35,126 nt of DNA from an uncultured Gemmatimonadota bacterium. Lineage in GTDB: Bacteria; Gemmatimonadota; Gemmatimonadetes; Gemmatimonadales; GWC2-71-9. The DNA lies in the NCBI GenBank assembly GCA_946887295.1, contig CAMPKP010000018.1, positions 1 to 35,126 on the forward strand, given 5' to 3'. Every line of letters begins with the position of its first letter. Within the stretch, counting starts at the first letter, position 1. Position numbers and translations under genes: made by a program. Below, piece after piece: positions 1-8,578 of this stretch. The notes under the pieces are model-generated. The model saw nothing but the letters and a program-made list of their open reading frames with translations, did not search any database and had not been told where the DNA came from.

Positions 1-412
1 TGCCGGTCACCGTCGTGCGGGTCAGCAGGCGTGCGCCCCTCCGGGCCGCGAGCGACAGCAGGCGGTCCCGCACGTCGCGCGCGCGGTTCGAGGCGGGGAA
101 GAGCTTGGCGGTCTCGGTTTCTTCCACCAGCGGCATCTCGAGCGCACGCTGGAAGAAGTCGATCTGTTCCGCCAGGGGCCAGGAGCGAAGGATCTTGCGG
201 AGGGTGTTGGGGGAGGAATCGGTGACGAATCGCCGCTCGTCCAGCCGGGCGGGGAGAATGTTGCAGCGGCCGCCGCCGCTGATGAGGATCTTGCGCCCCC
301 CGTCGGCGGTGCGCTCGAGCAGCAGCGCCTCCGCGCCGGCGGACGCCGCGAAGATCGCCGCCATCGTGCCGGCGGCACCCGCTCCGATGATGGCGACTCG
401 GCGAGCCTGCAT
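1..412 (-). CDS. HI0933-like NAD(P)/FAD-dependent oxidoreductase, N-terminal part
   Basis: The visible part is about 137 residues; the gene runs off the left edge of the window. It begins MQARRVAIIGAGAAG, a dinucleotide-binding Rossmann motif for FAD. This is followed by LLLERTADGGRKILISGGGR and CNI, the signature of the HI0933/YhiN (BaiN-like) flavoprotein family. The start is the ATG at 410-412, preceded by GGAGGAAGA (complement of 413-421). These proteins are cytoplasmic flavoproteins of poorly known substrate, usually near 400 residues, so roughly two thirds is missing here. The gene is divergent from the secreted beta-propeller gene at 556. The family call is secure from the N-terminal motif; the reaction catalysed cannot be stated. 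Confidence 0.85.
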   Translation of the reverse strand, partial: MQARRVAIIGAGAAGTMAAIFAASAGAEALLLERTADGGRKILISGGGRCNILPARLDERRFVTDSSPNTLRKILRSWPLAEQIDFFQRALEMPLVEETETAKLFPASNRARDVRDRLLSLAARRGARLLTRTTVTG

Positions 413-468
413 TCTTCCTCCGGGACCGGATCCGGCCAATGGGCCGCCGGACCGGGAATGTACTTCCC

Positions 469-497
469 TTGTCCCGGCAGACCGGTATTCCTAGTAT
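469..497 (+). promoter_or_regulatory. Predicted sigma70-type promoter for the beta-propeller pair
   Basis: TTGTCC at 469-474 and TAGTAT at 492-497 are separated by exactly 17 bases. Each box matches the sigma70 consensus at four of six positions. Transcription would begin near 504, about 50 bases before the GTG start at 556. That placement argues against any longer reading of the protein from an upstream start near 439. Confidence 0.5.
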
Positions 498-546
498 TGG
501 CGCGCGCCCGCCGCATCGGAGCGGCACGCGCTTCCCGCGCCCAGCC

Positions 547-550
547 GAGG
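547..550 (+). promoter_or_regulatory. Ribosome binding site deciding the start at 556
   Basis: GAGG lies five bases upstream of GTG 556-558. It supports this start, which puts a hydrophobic signal-peptide-like stretch at the N terminus. Confidence 0.5.
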
Positions 551-555
551 TACCC

Positions 556-2589
556 GTGCTCCTCCTGTCCGTTCTGCCCGCGCTCGCTATCGCCATTCAA
601 CAGCCCGGCGCGATGCCGCCTTCACCGGTGAAGCGCATCGATGTCCAGCCGTCCACCCGGACGATCACCGCCGGCGACTCGGTTCAGCTCGTCGTCCGGG
701 CGCTCGGCGCCGACGGCAGGCCGATCCCCGACGCGGTGGTCTGGGTGCAGCTGCTCGGCGGGAGCGGGGAGGGCACGGTGCGGCCGGGGAGTTACTGGCT
801 GGTCGCCAGCTCGGTCGGCAAGTTCCCGCTCGGCCTCAGCGCCGTCGTCCCCGGCACGCGACCGTTCGTGGACTCCACCTCGGTGGAGTTCGACGCGGTA
901 CCCGGCCCGGCGGTGCGCGTGGAGCTGGGGCGCGCCGCCGCGACGATCGTGGACGGTCAGTCGCTCCGGATGAGCGCCGCCGCCTACTCCAGGGCCAACG
1001 ACCGCGCGCGCGACCCGATCCGGTGGCGCTCCAGCGCGCCGAAGGTGGTCGCGGTGGACCAGGACGGCATGATCACCGGTCTCGCGGTCGGCAGCGCCCG
1101 GGTCAGCGCGTCCGCGGGGGCGGCGTCGGCCGGGCTCGACGTGAGGGTGCTGCCGGGTAACGTCTCGGGCATCACCATCACGCCCGCCAGGCCCAAGGTG
1201 CGGCAGGGCGATGTCGTCTCGTTCGAGGCCGACGTCAGGGACGCCGGCGGCAAATCGGTCGCGGGGCTCGCGCCGACCTGGAGCTTCTCGCCGGGTGACG
1301 GCCAGCTCGACGCCGACGGCCGATTCGTGGCGTACCGCCCCGGCACCTACACCGTCACCGCCACCCTTGGCCGGCGCTCGGCGAGCACCACCGTCGAGGT
1401 CGGGCAGCGGGACGTGCGCCGCTCGGTGACCGTGGTCGGCCGGCTGCCGCGCACCGCGTTTCTCACCTCGGAGGTGTGGATCCACCCCAACGGCAAGGTG
1501 GCCTACCTCGGCACCCACGGCGGCGGCGACCGGGTGTACGCCCTGGATATCAGCGATCCGGCCAGCCCGGTCGTAGTCGACTCGCTGCGGGCCAATACCC
1601 GGCTGGTGAACGACATGCAGACCACCGCCGACGGCAACTACATGGTCTTCACCCGGGAGGGTGCCTCCGATCGGAAGAACGGCATCGTGATCGCGGACAC
1701 GCGCGACCCGCTGCATCCCAAGGAGATCGCGCAGTTCGTGGACGGCGTCGCCGCGGGGGTGCACTCGGTCTACATCTACGAGCATCCGGAGCACGGACGC
1801 TACGTCTTCATCACCAACGACGGGACCGGCGCGATCGACATCGTCAACATCACCGATCCGGCCAAGCCGACTCGCGCCGGCGAGTGGCGGACGGCCCGGC
1901 CCGACGCCGCCCGCTACGTGCACGACCTCGACATCGTGGACGGCCTGATGTACGCCAGCTACTGGAACGACGGGCTGGTCATCCTCGACATCGGCAACGG
2001 CAAGTGGGGCGGCCGCCCCGACAAGCCGGTCATGGTCTCGCAGTTCAAGTACGATCTCGACTCGCTGTACCGGGAGGTCGAGGACGTGAGCGGGCCCGGC
2101 TTCACCCGCGGGACCCACACGGCCTGGCGCCAGCGAGGCGGGAAGTACGTCTTCATCGCCGACGAGGTGTACCTCAACCGGCCCATCAAGGGCGCCAGGG
2201 ACGCCTCGGCGAGCCGGATGTACGGCACGCTGCAGGTGGTGGACGTGAGCGACATCGAGCACCCGAAGGCGGTCGCCTGGTACACGCCGGAGAACGGCGG
2301 GGCTCACAACGTCTGGCAGGTGGCGGACACCCTCTATGTCGGGGCCTACGATGCCGGCTTCCACGTCTTCGACATCTCCGGAGAGCTGCGGGGCGACCTG
2401 CGTGCGCAGAACCGCGAGATCGCGTCCCTCAACACCGCGGATATGGGAGGCAGCGTGCGGAACGCCGCCTTCACCTGGGGCGTGGTGGTGAACCCCAGGG
2501 ACGGGCTCGCCTATGTCAACGACTTCAACAACGGGTTGTGGGTCGTCCGGGTGAATCCGAAGCGGACCAAGGAGCCGATGTTGCCGTGA
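556..2589 (+). CDS. Secreted LVIVD-repeat beta-propeller protein with Ig-like (BIG2-type) N-terminal domains
   Basis: This predicted exported protein has 677 residues. The N terminus (VLLLSVLPALAIAIQQ) is a short hydrophobic signal-like segment, although it lacks the usual positive charges. Residues from about 25 to 300 form successive Ig-like modules with BIG2-style endings, for example VVAVDQDGMITGLAVGSARV. From about 300 onward come repeated strands of the LVIVD type: VYALDISDPASPVVV, AIDIVNITDPAKPTRAGEW, LQVVDVSDIEHPKAVAWY and GFHVFDISG. Such repeats build a beta-propeller at the cell surface or in the periplasm. No catalytic residues are recognisable; ligand binding or adhesion is possible but unproven. 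It overlaps the next gene by four bases (GTGA), so the two are probably co-translated. The start was chosen from the ribosome binding site at 547 and the promoter at 469. Confidence 0.85.
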   Translation: MLLLSVLPALAIAIQQPGAMPPSPVKRIDVQPSTRTITAGDSVQLVVRALGADGRPIPDAVVWVQLLGGSGEGTVRPGSYWLVASSVGKFPLGLSAVVPGTRPFVDSTSVEFDAVPGPAVRVELGRAAATIVDGQSLRMSAAAYSRANDRARDPIRWRSSAPKVVAVDQDGMITGLAVGSARVSASAGAASAGLDVRVLPGNVSGITITPARPKVRQGDVVSFEADVRDAGGKSVAGLAPTWSFSPGDGQLDADGRFVAYRPGTYTVTATLGRRSASTTVEVGQRDVRRSVTVVGRLPRTAFLTSEVWIHPNGKVAYLGTHGGGDRVYALDISDPASPVVVDSLRANTRLVNDMQTTADGNYMVFTREGASDRKNGIVIADTRDPLHPKEIAQFVDGVAAGVHSVYIYEHPEHGRYVFITNDGTGAIDIVNITDPAKPTRAGEWRTARPDAARYVHDLDIVDGLMYASYWNDGLVILDIGNGKWGGRPDKPVMVSQFKYDLDSLYREVEDVSGPGFTRGTHTAWRQRGGKYVFIADEVYLNRPIKGARDASASRMYGTLQVVDVSDIEHPKAVAWYTPENGGAHNVWQVADTLYVGAYDAGFHVFDISGELRGDLRAQNREIASLNTADMGGSVRNAAFTWGVVVNPRDGLAYVNDFNNGLWVVRVNPKRTKEPMLP

Positions 2590-3752
2590 GGAGGATTCCG
2601 CTCGCGCTGGCCCTGCTCGCCGGCTGCGCGTCCGCCGGACGGACGGCCGAAACGAAGCCGGCCGACGACGAAGCGCAGGATTATCTCGTCTTCGTCGCCA
2701 GCGAGGGGAACGATCGCATCGCGCTGGTGCGGTTCGGGCAGGGGAAGGCGAAGGTGGAGCGGGAGCACCGGATCGGCGTCAATCCCACCGAGCTGGCCGG
2801 CCCTCACGGCCTCTCGGTGTCGCCGGATGGTGCGTGGTACTACGTCACGACCGCGCACGGCACGCCGAACGGCGCCATCTGGAAGTTCTCGACCGCCGCC
2901 GACGAGCAGGCCGGACGGGTGGAGCTGGGCCGGTTTCCCGCCACACTCCAGGTGGCGCGCAGCGGGCACTACGCCTGGGTGGTGAACTTCAACCCCTACG
3001 GCGAGATGACGCCGTCCACGGTGTCGGTCGTCTACACCGACGACATGCTCGAGGTGCGCCGCATTCCCACCTGCGTCATGCCCCACGGGTCGCGCATGTC
3101 CCCCGACGGCAAGCGGCACTACTCCGCCTGCATGATGGACGACGCGCTGGTCGAGATCGACGCCGACCGGATGGAGGTCACCCGCCACTTCGTGTTGACG
3201 GCCGGGGCAGAGCACGGCATGGAAGGTCCGGTGCTCGTCATGTCGGCCGCCGGGCCCCACGGGGGCCCTTCCACGGCCGCGGCGGGCCCCGGCGCGGTCA
3301 CCTGCTCGCCCACCTGGGCAGAGCCGTCCGCCGACGGGCGCTCGGTCTGGGTGGCATGCAACAAGTCGAGCGAGCTGGTGCAGCTCGACGTCGGCTCGTG
3401 GAAGCTGGTGCGCCGGGTGCCGGGCGGTGACGGGATCTACAACCTGGCCGCGAGCCGCGACGGGCGGCTCATTGTCGGCACCAACAAGCGCGGCCAGTCG
3501 GTGTCGGTCTTCGAGGCGTCCACCGGCCGCGAGCTCGCCCGGATCCCCACCACGCGGCGGGTGCCGAGCGGACTCGCCATCTCCTCCGACAGCCGGTACG
3601 CCTTCGTCACCCAGGAGGGCGTCGGGTCGGAGCCGGGCACGGTGGACGTGATCGACCTGCGCGCGCTCGCCCGGGTCGCGAGCGTGGACGTGGGGCAGCA
3701 GGCCGGCGGCATAGACTTCTGGAAGAGCGAGCCCGCTCCGCCCGCACACTGA
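2586..3752 (+). CDS. Lipoprotein with YncE-like / lactonase-fold beta-propeller
   Basis: This 388-residue protein starts at GTG 2586, which overlaps the TGA of the preceding gene. The N terminus VRRIPLALALLAGCASA is a lipoprotein signal with the lipobox LAGC, so the mature protein should be anchored by a lipidated cysteine. The rest shows repeated propeller blades of the YncE/YVTN type: HGLSVSPDGAWYYVTT, PHGSRMSPDGKRHYSA, YNLAASRDGRLIVGT and SGLAISSDSRYAFVT. HG and SPDG motifs recur at regular spacing. There is no CXXCH haem site in the sequence. Pairing with an LVIVD propeller suggests both act in one surface or periplasmic function. The substrate is unknown. Confidence 0.85.
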   Translation: MRRIPLALALLAGCASAGRTAETKPADDEAQDYLVFVASEGNDRIALVRFGQGKAKVEREHRIGVNPTELAGPHGLSVSPDGAWYYVTTAHGTPNGAIWKFSTAADEQAGRVELGRFPATLQVARSGHYAWVVNFNPYGEMTPSTVSVVYTDDMLEVRRIPTCVMPHGSRMSPDGKRHYSACMMDDALVEIDADRMEVTRHFVLTAGAEHGMEGPVLVMSAAGPHGGPSTAAAGPGAVTCSPTWAEPSADGRSVWVACNKSSELVQLDVGSWKLVRRVPGGDGIYNLAASRDGRLIVGTNKRGQSVSVFEASTGRELARIPTTRRVPSGLAISSDSRYAFVTQEGVGSEPGTVDVIDLRALARVASVDVGQQAGGIDFWKSEPAPPAH

Positions 3753-3773
3753 GGCGCCGGGCGAGCCGCGCCT

Positions 3774-4352
3774 TCAGCCGGACCCGAACTCCCCCGTCGC
3801 GTTGCCGATGACGCCGTCCAGGTCGTCCGGGGCGCGGAGGCGGCACTCCCGTCGCAGGTCCTCGATGTCCGCGGCCAGAAAGGTTCCCAGGAGGCCGTCC
3901 ATGGTGACCTCGAACGCCGGCAGCTCCTTCTTCGCCACGCTGTTCGAGTACATCGCCATGACCGCGCGGTCGTCGAAGCGGTAGAACGAGTACGTGGGAT
4001 AGCGGCCGAACAGCCGGACCTGCACCGGCTTCTGGTAGTCTCGTGCCAGCCGCGCGAAGTATCGGTAGGCATCCTCGACCATCGCCGGGATCAGCGGCCC
4101 ATCGTCGAAGTGCTTCTCCAGGGAGAACATGAGCTCGTGGTTCTCCAGATCCGGCAGGAACACCTCGAGACTGGTGCCCTCGCGCCCGAGGAACCCCTTG
4201 ATCGCGGCGTCGTGGTTCTCCCGCCAGCGCCGCGAATGGATGAAGTACAGCACCATCGAGCGCGATGCCGCGATGAGCTCGTCGAACCGGGGCACGAAGC
4301 CGGCGAAGCTGGCGACCCGGACGATTCCGGGGGGCTCGGGCGCGGGCATCAT
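3774..4352 (-). CDS. Protein of unknown function downstream of the glutamate dehydrogenase
   Basis: This protein has 192 residues, soluble, without signal peptide or membrane segment. I do not recognise the family with confidence. Conserved-looking stretches are MVLYFIHSRRWRENHDAAI, SLEVFLPDLENHE and YPTYSFYRFDDRAVMAMYSN. The alternation of short hydrophobic strands, plus the phrase that follows a single-domain phospholipase-D-like order, is suggestive. However, no HxK catalytic motif is present, so an enzyme call is not supported. It follows the dehydrogenase by 17 bases on the same strand, so the two are probably co-transcribed. The start is either of two adjacent ATGs (4352 or 4349); neither has a good ribosome binding site, so the start is uncertain. 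The 3' end meets the propeller lipoprotein convergently, with a 21-base gap. Confidence 0.7.
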   Translation of the reverse strand: MMPAPEPPGIVRVASFAGFVPRFDELIAASRSMVLYFIHSRRWRENHDAAIKGFLGREGTSLEVFLPDLENHELMFSLEKHFDDGPLIPAMVEDAYRYFARLARDYQKPVQVRLFGRYPTYSFYRFDDRAVMAMYSNSVAKKELPAFEVTMDGLLGTFLAADIEDLRRECRLRAPDDLDGVIGNATGEFGSG

Positions 4353-4369
4353 GGAGGGAGCGCCAATGA

Positions 4370-5785
4370 TCAGGGGAAGATGCCGAGCTGCTCGTAACTC
4401 AGCGCCACTTTGTCGATCGCGACGATCATCGCCGCGGTCCGCATGCTCTCCTTGCCGCCATGCTGCTTCCACATCTCGCGGATCGGGTGATAGGCGCCGA
4501 TCATCGTCTCCTCCAGCCCCGAGTTGACCAGGTCCTCCTCGCTCGCGCCGTGGGTGACGCGCTCGACCTCCTCGGGGGTGAACTGCCGGCCCGTGACGCC
4601 TTCCACCGCCGCCAGCAGGCGGGCGTAGGCTCCCTGCTCGAACCGCTTCTGCATCCTGCCGAAGCGCACGTGGCCGAGGTTCTTGACCCACTCGAAGTAG
4701 GAGACGGTCACGCCGCCGGCGTTGATGTAGGCGTCGGGGATCACCAGGACCCCGCGCCGGGCCAGGATCTCGTCCGCCTCCGCGGTCGTGGGGCCGTTGG
4801 CGGCCTCGACCACCATCTTGGCTTTGAGCCGTGGCGCGTTCTCCGCGGTGATCTGGCGCTCGAGGGCCGCGGGTATCAGGATGTCGCACTCCAGCTCCAG
4901 CGCGTCCTCCCGGCGGGCGAGATTGGTCGCCCCGGGGAAGTCGAGGATGCTCTTGCGCTCCTTCCGGTGTGCCATCACCGCTTCGATGTCGAGTCCCTTG
5001 GGGTTCGCGATCGCGCCCTCGGACTCCGACAGCCCGACCAGGAGCGCGCCCGCCTGCTGGAAGAACTGCGCGGCGTGGTACCCCACGTTGCCGAGCCCCT
5101 GCAGGACGACGCGCTTGCCGGCGAGGCCGGCCGTGAGGCCGAGCGCCTTCATGTCCTCCTTCACGCTGCAGATCTCGCGGACCCCGAAGAAGACACCGCG
5201 CCCGGTGGCCTCCACCCGCCCGCGAATGCCGCCCGCGCTCACCGGCTTGGCCGTGACGCAGCCCAGCGCGTCCAGCTCGCCGGGGCGGAGCTGGGTGTAG
5301 GTGTCGGCGATCCACGCCATCTCGCGCGGGCCGGTCCCGACATCGGGGGCCGGCACGTCCAGGCCGGGCCCCATGAAGTTCTTTCGAACCAGCTCGAAGA
5401 CGTACCGCCGGGTGATGCGCTCCAGCTCGGTCGGGGAGTAGCGCTTCGCGTTGATCTTGATGCCGCCCTTGGCGCCGCCGAACGGCACGTCCACCAGCGC
5501 GCACTTGTAGGTCATCAGCGCCGCCAGCGCCTGCACCTCTTCGGCGTCCACTGCCTCGGCGTACCGGATACCGCCTTTGGTCGGAAGCTTGTGATGGCTG
5601 TGCTCCGCCCGCCAGGCGTGCATCACCTCGATGCTTCCATCGTCCCGTTTGATGGGGAAGCTGGTGTAGAAGAGGTTCTTGCACGCCCGGATGTTGGCGA
5701 GCAGTGTGGGATCGTGGCGGGTGAACGAGGCGGCGTGATCGAACGCCCGGTTCACCTGCTCGAGGAAGCTGGAGCCGAGTGACAT
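4370..5785 (-). CDS. gdhA: Glu/Leu/Phe/Val family dehydrogenase (glutamate dehydrogenase)
   Basis: This 471-residue cytoplasmic enzyme catalyses reversible oxidative deamination of an amino acid, most likely glutamate to 2-oxoglutarate and ammonia, with NAD(P). The catalytic lysine lies in VPFGGAKGGIK (K106). The substrate region KLPTKGGIRYAE and the nucleotide-binding glycine motif GLGNVGYHAA in the C-terminal half are intact. VPAPDVGTGPREMAWI is typical of bacterial glutamate dehydrogenases. The length is slightly above the usual 410-450 residues. The coenzyme is not certain from sequence. The start at ATG 5783-5785 has GAGAG upstream. The upstream gap of 75 bases contains a TATATT box on this strand (5830-5835) but no good -35 partner. 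Confidence 0.93.
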   Translation of the reverse strand: MSLGSSFLEQVNRAFDHAASFTRHDPTLLANIRACKNLFYTSFPIKRDDGSIEVMHAWRAEHSHHKLPTKGGIRYAEAVDAEEVQALAALMTYKCALVDVPFGGAKGGIKINAKRYSPTELERITRRYVFELVRKNFMGPGLDVPAPDVGTGPREMAWIADTYTQLRPGELDALGCVTAKPVSAGGIRGRVEATGRGVFFGVREICSVKEDMKALGLTAGLAGKRVVLQGLGNVGYHAAQFFQQAGALLVGLSESEGAIANPKGLDIEAVMAHRKERKSILDFPGATNLARREDALELECDILIPAALERQITAENAPRLKAKMVVEAANGPTTAEADEILARRGVLVIPDAYINAGGVTVSYFEWVKNLGHVRFGRMQKRFEQGAYARLLAAVEGVTGRQFTPEEVERVTHGASEEDLVNSGLEETMIGAYHPIREMWKQHGGKESMRTAAMIVAIDKVALSYEQLGIFP

Positions 5786-5860
5786 CTGTGCTCTCTCGCG
5801 GTTGGCGAGGATAGTGAATGAGTGCGACCAATATAGACGAACGCGGGTCGCCCGGCAGGC

Positions 5861-7777
5861 TCACTCGCTCGCGGTCGCTCGCGACGCCAGCGTCTCGTGG
5901 ATCTTCCGCGCCAGCGCTTCGGGGCTGAAGGGCTTCTGGAGGAAGGGGTGGCGCGACTCGAGCACGCCGTGGTGATCGAGCGCGTTCTCGGTGAATCCCG
6001 ACATGAAGACCACCGGGGCGCCCGGACGCAGGTCTCGAAGCTTCGCCATCAGTCCGGGGCCGCTGGTATGCGGCATGATCACGTCGGCCAGGACCACATC
6101 GATGGGCCCGGGGTGCTCCGCCGCGATCAGCAGGGCCTCCTGCGGCCGCCGCGCGACCAGAACGGAGTAGCCGTACTGCCGGAGCGCGCGCGCCGCGAAG
6201 TCCCGAACCGCGTCCTCGTCCTCCACCACCAGCACGGTCTCCCGGCCGCGCGGCGTCTCGGCCGCACGCGCCGGCTGGATGGGGCCGGACGCGGCGGGCG
6301 CGGCCAGGCGCCGGAAGTACACGCAGAAGGTGCTGCCGTGGCCCGGCTCGCTGTAGACCGAGATCGACCCGCCGCTCTGGGCGACGATGCCGTAGACGGT
6401 CGAGAGGCCGAGTCCGGTGCCACGCCCCGCTGCCTTGGTGGTGAAGAACGGCTCGAAGATGCGGGGCTGGTGCTCGGGCGCGATGCCCACCCCGTTGTCG
6501 GTCACCGCGAGCATCACGTAGGAGCCCGGCGGCGCGTCGAGGTGCTGCCCGAAGGTGACCGAGTCCACCTCCACGTTCCGGGTCTCGATCGTGAGCAGGC
6601 CGCCATCCGGCATCGCGTCGCGGGCGTTGACCACCAGGTTGATCAGGATCTGAGCCACCTGTCCCGGATCCACCATGGTGTGCGCGAGGTCCGGCATGGG
6701 GAGCACCTTCACCTCGATGTTCTCGCCCACCAGCCGGCCCAGCATGCGCATGGTATCGCTCACGACTTCGTTGAGCAGGACGGGCCGAGGCTCCAGCACC
6801 TGGCGTCGCCCGAACGCCAGCAGCTGACGGGTGAGCTCGGCGGCGCGCGACGCGGCGGCCTCGATCTGGTCGATGTCGTCGCGGCTGGTCTCGCCGATGC
6901 CGGGGTCCTGCTTGAGAAAGGCGGCGTGCCCCAGGATCGCGGTGAGCAGGTTGTTGAAGTCGTGCGCGATCCCGCCGGCCAGCTGCCCGATGGCCTCGAG
7001 CTTCTGCGCATCGCGCCGCCGCTCGAGCAGCAGGGCGCGCGACCGCAGCCGGCGATCGAGCGTGGCGCCCAGGAGCCCGATGCCCAGGATCGCGAGCGCC
7101 CCGAGTCCGACCGCGACGGCGAGCTGCGGCGTGGCGAGCACGCCGCCGCTCGGCTGTCCCGTTCGCCCGGGCACGCTGAACTGGGCTGCCGCCATGCCGG
7201 TGTAATGCATGCCGGCGATCGCCCCGGCGAACAGGATCCCGCTCGCCATCCGCCTCGTGCGAGTCGGCCGGCTCGCGGCCGATCGGGAGCGGTAGGCGAC
7301 TCCCAGTCCCGCGAGCGAGGCCAGGACCGCGATCGCCACCGAGGCCGCCACGAGGAGCGGGGAGTACTGAAGCCGGGCCTCGAGGTTGAGGCCGGACATC
7401 CCGATGTAGTGCATGCCCGCGATGGCCGGCGCCATCCACAGCGCTCCTGCGACCAGCCCCAGCCGACCCGGCGCCGGGCGGCTCGCGATGAAGAGGGCGA
7501 TCGCGGCCGCACCGATCGCCACCGAGAGCGAGAGCAGCACCAGCCGCACGCTGTGCGTGGTTCGGAGGGGAAGGTGGTAGGCGAGCATGCCCATGAAGTG
7601 CATGCTCCAGATGCCGAGGCCCATCGTCAGGGACCCCCCGGCCAGCCAGGCCAGCCGCTCGCCGCCGCGCGCCGCGGCTACCCTGGCGGCGAGCTCCAGC
7701 GCGGCATAGGAGGCGACGCCGGCGACCAATATGGAGAGGATGACCAGCCCGGGGCTGTACCACCCGTGAAGAGGCAT
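5861..7777 (-). CDS. MHYT-domain membrane hybrid histidine kinase
   Basis: This sensor kinase has 638 residues. The first ~245 residues are an integral membrane MHYT sensor of about seven helices with the repeating motifs MHFMGM, MHYIGM and MHYTGM. In this family these are proposed to hold copper and to sense oxygen, CO or NO. A short linker leads to a HisKA domain (GGIAHDFNNLL, phospho-acceptor H272). The HATPase has N box NLVVNARDAM, G1 DNGVGI and G2 GRGTGLGLSTVYGIV. A C-terminal receiver domain begins TVLVVEDEDAVR, with acceptor D565 in DVVLADVIMP and a conserved lysine in FLQKPF. The GIAHDFNNLL type is typical of kinases that carry their own receiver. The start was set at ATG 7775-7777; GTG 7807 is an alternative. 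No separate response regulator lies beside it. Confidence 0.92.
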   Translation of the reverse strand: MPLHGWYSPGLVILSILVAGVASYAALELAARVAAARGGERLAWLAGGSLTMGLGIWSMHFMGMLAYHLPLRTTHSVRLVLLSLSVAIGAAAIALFIASRPAPGRLGLVAGALWMAPAIAGMHYIGMSGLNLEARLQYSPLLVAASVAIAVLASLAGLGVAYRSRSAASRPTRTRRMASGILFAGAIAGMHYTGMAAAQFSVPGRTGQPSGGVLATPQLAVAVGLGALAILGIGLLGATLDRRLRSRALLLERRRDAQKLEAIGQLAGGIAHDFNNLLTAILGHAAFLKQDPGIGETSRDDIDQIEAAASRAAELTRQLLAFGRRQVLEPRPVLLNEVVSDTMRMLGRLVGENIEVKVLPMPDLAHTMVDPGQVAQILINLVVNARDAMPDGGLLTIETRNVEVDSVTFGQHLDAPPGSYVMLAVTDNGVGIAPEHQPRIFEPFFTTKAAGRGTGLGLSTVYGIVAQSGGSISVYSEPGHGSTFCVYFRRLAAPAASGPIQPARAAETPRGRETVLVVEDEDAVRDFAARALRQYGYSVLVARRPQEALLIAAEHPGPIDVVLADVIMPHTSGPGLMAKLRDLRPGAPVVFMSGFTENALDHHGVLESRHPFLQKPFSPEALARKIHETLASRATASE

Positions 7778-7818
7778 GTCCCTGCCGTAATGTGACGAAT
7801 GATCCACGGATAGTAGTC

Positions 7819-8088
7819 TCACCCCGCCCGCTCGCGCCACACTGCCGCGGCCACTCTTCCGAGCACCATGAGGGCCACGGCGATCAGGACGAATGCCGCG
7901 TAGCTTCGGAGCGCCCGCCTGCGGTACGCCAGGCCGAGCGGCGTCAGCCGTTCGGGGGTCCAGGCGAGCTCGAGCGGGCTCACCCCGGGCCTGCGGTGGC
8001 GGACCATCTGGACGTAGCAGTAGACCCCGTACGCCCACAGCGCGATGGCCAGCGCGAGGCCTACGGAGAATCCGACGAGAACGAGCAT
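7819..8088 (-). CDS. Small two-helix membrane protein
   Basis: This 89-residue protein has two clear hydrophobic segments (about residues 3-27 and 60-82), separated by an arginine-rich hydrophilic loop, and an arginine-containing tail. I do not recognise a family. It lies immediately upstream of the MHYT kinase on the same strand, with a 41-base gap, and shares its predicted promoter. An accessory role for that membrane sensor is possible but only positional. The ATG at 8086-8088 fits the promoter predicted at 8116-8144. Confidence 0.65.
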   Translation of the reverse strand: MLVLVGFSVGLALAIALWAYGVYCYVQMVRHRRPGVSPLELAWTPERLTPLGLAYRRRALRSYAAFVLIAVALMVLGRVAAAVWRERAG

Positions 8089-8115
8089 CCCCGGGCAATC
8101 CGCCTGATACCGGTT

Positions 8116-8144
8116 ATCTTACGGGTTGAGCCGCGTGCTGTCTC
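8116..8144 (-). promoter_or_regulatory. Predicted promoter for the small membrane protein and MHYT kinase
   Basis: Read on the minus strand, GAGACA (8144-8139) and TAAGAT (8121-8116) are 17 bases apart. Each matches four of six sigma70 consensus positions. The expected start of transcription is about 20 bases before the ATG at 8088. Confidence 0.4.
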
Positions 8145-8181
8145 GCCGGTCGGCTCCTCTCCCCGCCACTGGCAGGTGCGC

Positions 8182-8538
8182 ATGCCGAAATCCTCGAATT
8201 CCTCAGAGAAGCCCTCGTCCCCGTCGCGACCCCTCATCGAGCGGGTCCAGGAACGGGTAGATAAAGCCGCCGCAAGCCTCGGGGAAACCCGCCGCGCTGA
8301 CCGGCGCAGCGCCGCTTCCGCGCCCACCCTCGGCTCCGCCGGTCCGCGGGAGATGCGCGCCCTGCGCCGGGTGTTCCGCGACATGGGGCGGACTCAGCGC
8401 TCGGCCCGTCGCCAGCTGGGCCAGGCGCCATCGCCGGTCGTTCGGGAGGCCGCCCGGGCATTCCGGGAGGCGCCCAGTCTGTCCGCGCTGGTCCTGGTGG
8501 CGGCGTCGCTCGATGAGGTCGGTCTCCTCTCCTGGTGA
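8182..8538 (+). CDS. Small basic protein of unknown function
   Basis: This 118-residue protein has no signal peptide or membrane segment. The N-terminal third is rich in Ser and Pro. The middle is strongly basic (MRALRRVFRDMGRTQRSARR), and the tail VREAARAFREAPSLSALVLV could be amphipathic helix. The start at ATG 8182 is preceded by AGGTG. A perfect terminator-like hairpin begins 41 bases after the stop, which supports a real transcription unit ending here. I do not recognise the family. The basic composition would fit nucleic-acid binding, but this is inference. Open frames on the other strand overlap it, so the call is moderate. Confidence 0.55.
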   Translation: MPKSSNSSEKPSSPSRPLIERVQERVDKAAASLGETRRADRRSAASAPTLGSAGPREMRALRRVFRDMGRTQRSARRQLGQAPSPVVREAARAFREAPSLSALVLVAASLDEVGLLSW

Positions 8539-8578
8539 GCCGCCGCCTCGGCTCCCTCCAGCGAGGCCCCTGATCGAC

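Noticed and set aside
3774..7763. Possible giant minus-strand protein of over 1300 residues spanning the dehydrogenase and MHYT kinase
   Set aside because: The first part is out of frame with the recognised genes and only its 3' end encodes the small unknown protein.
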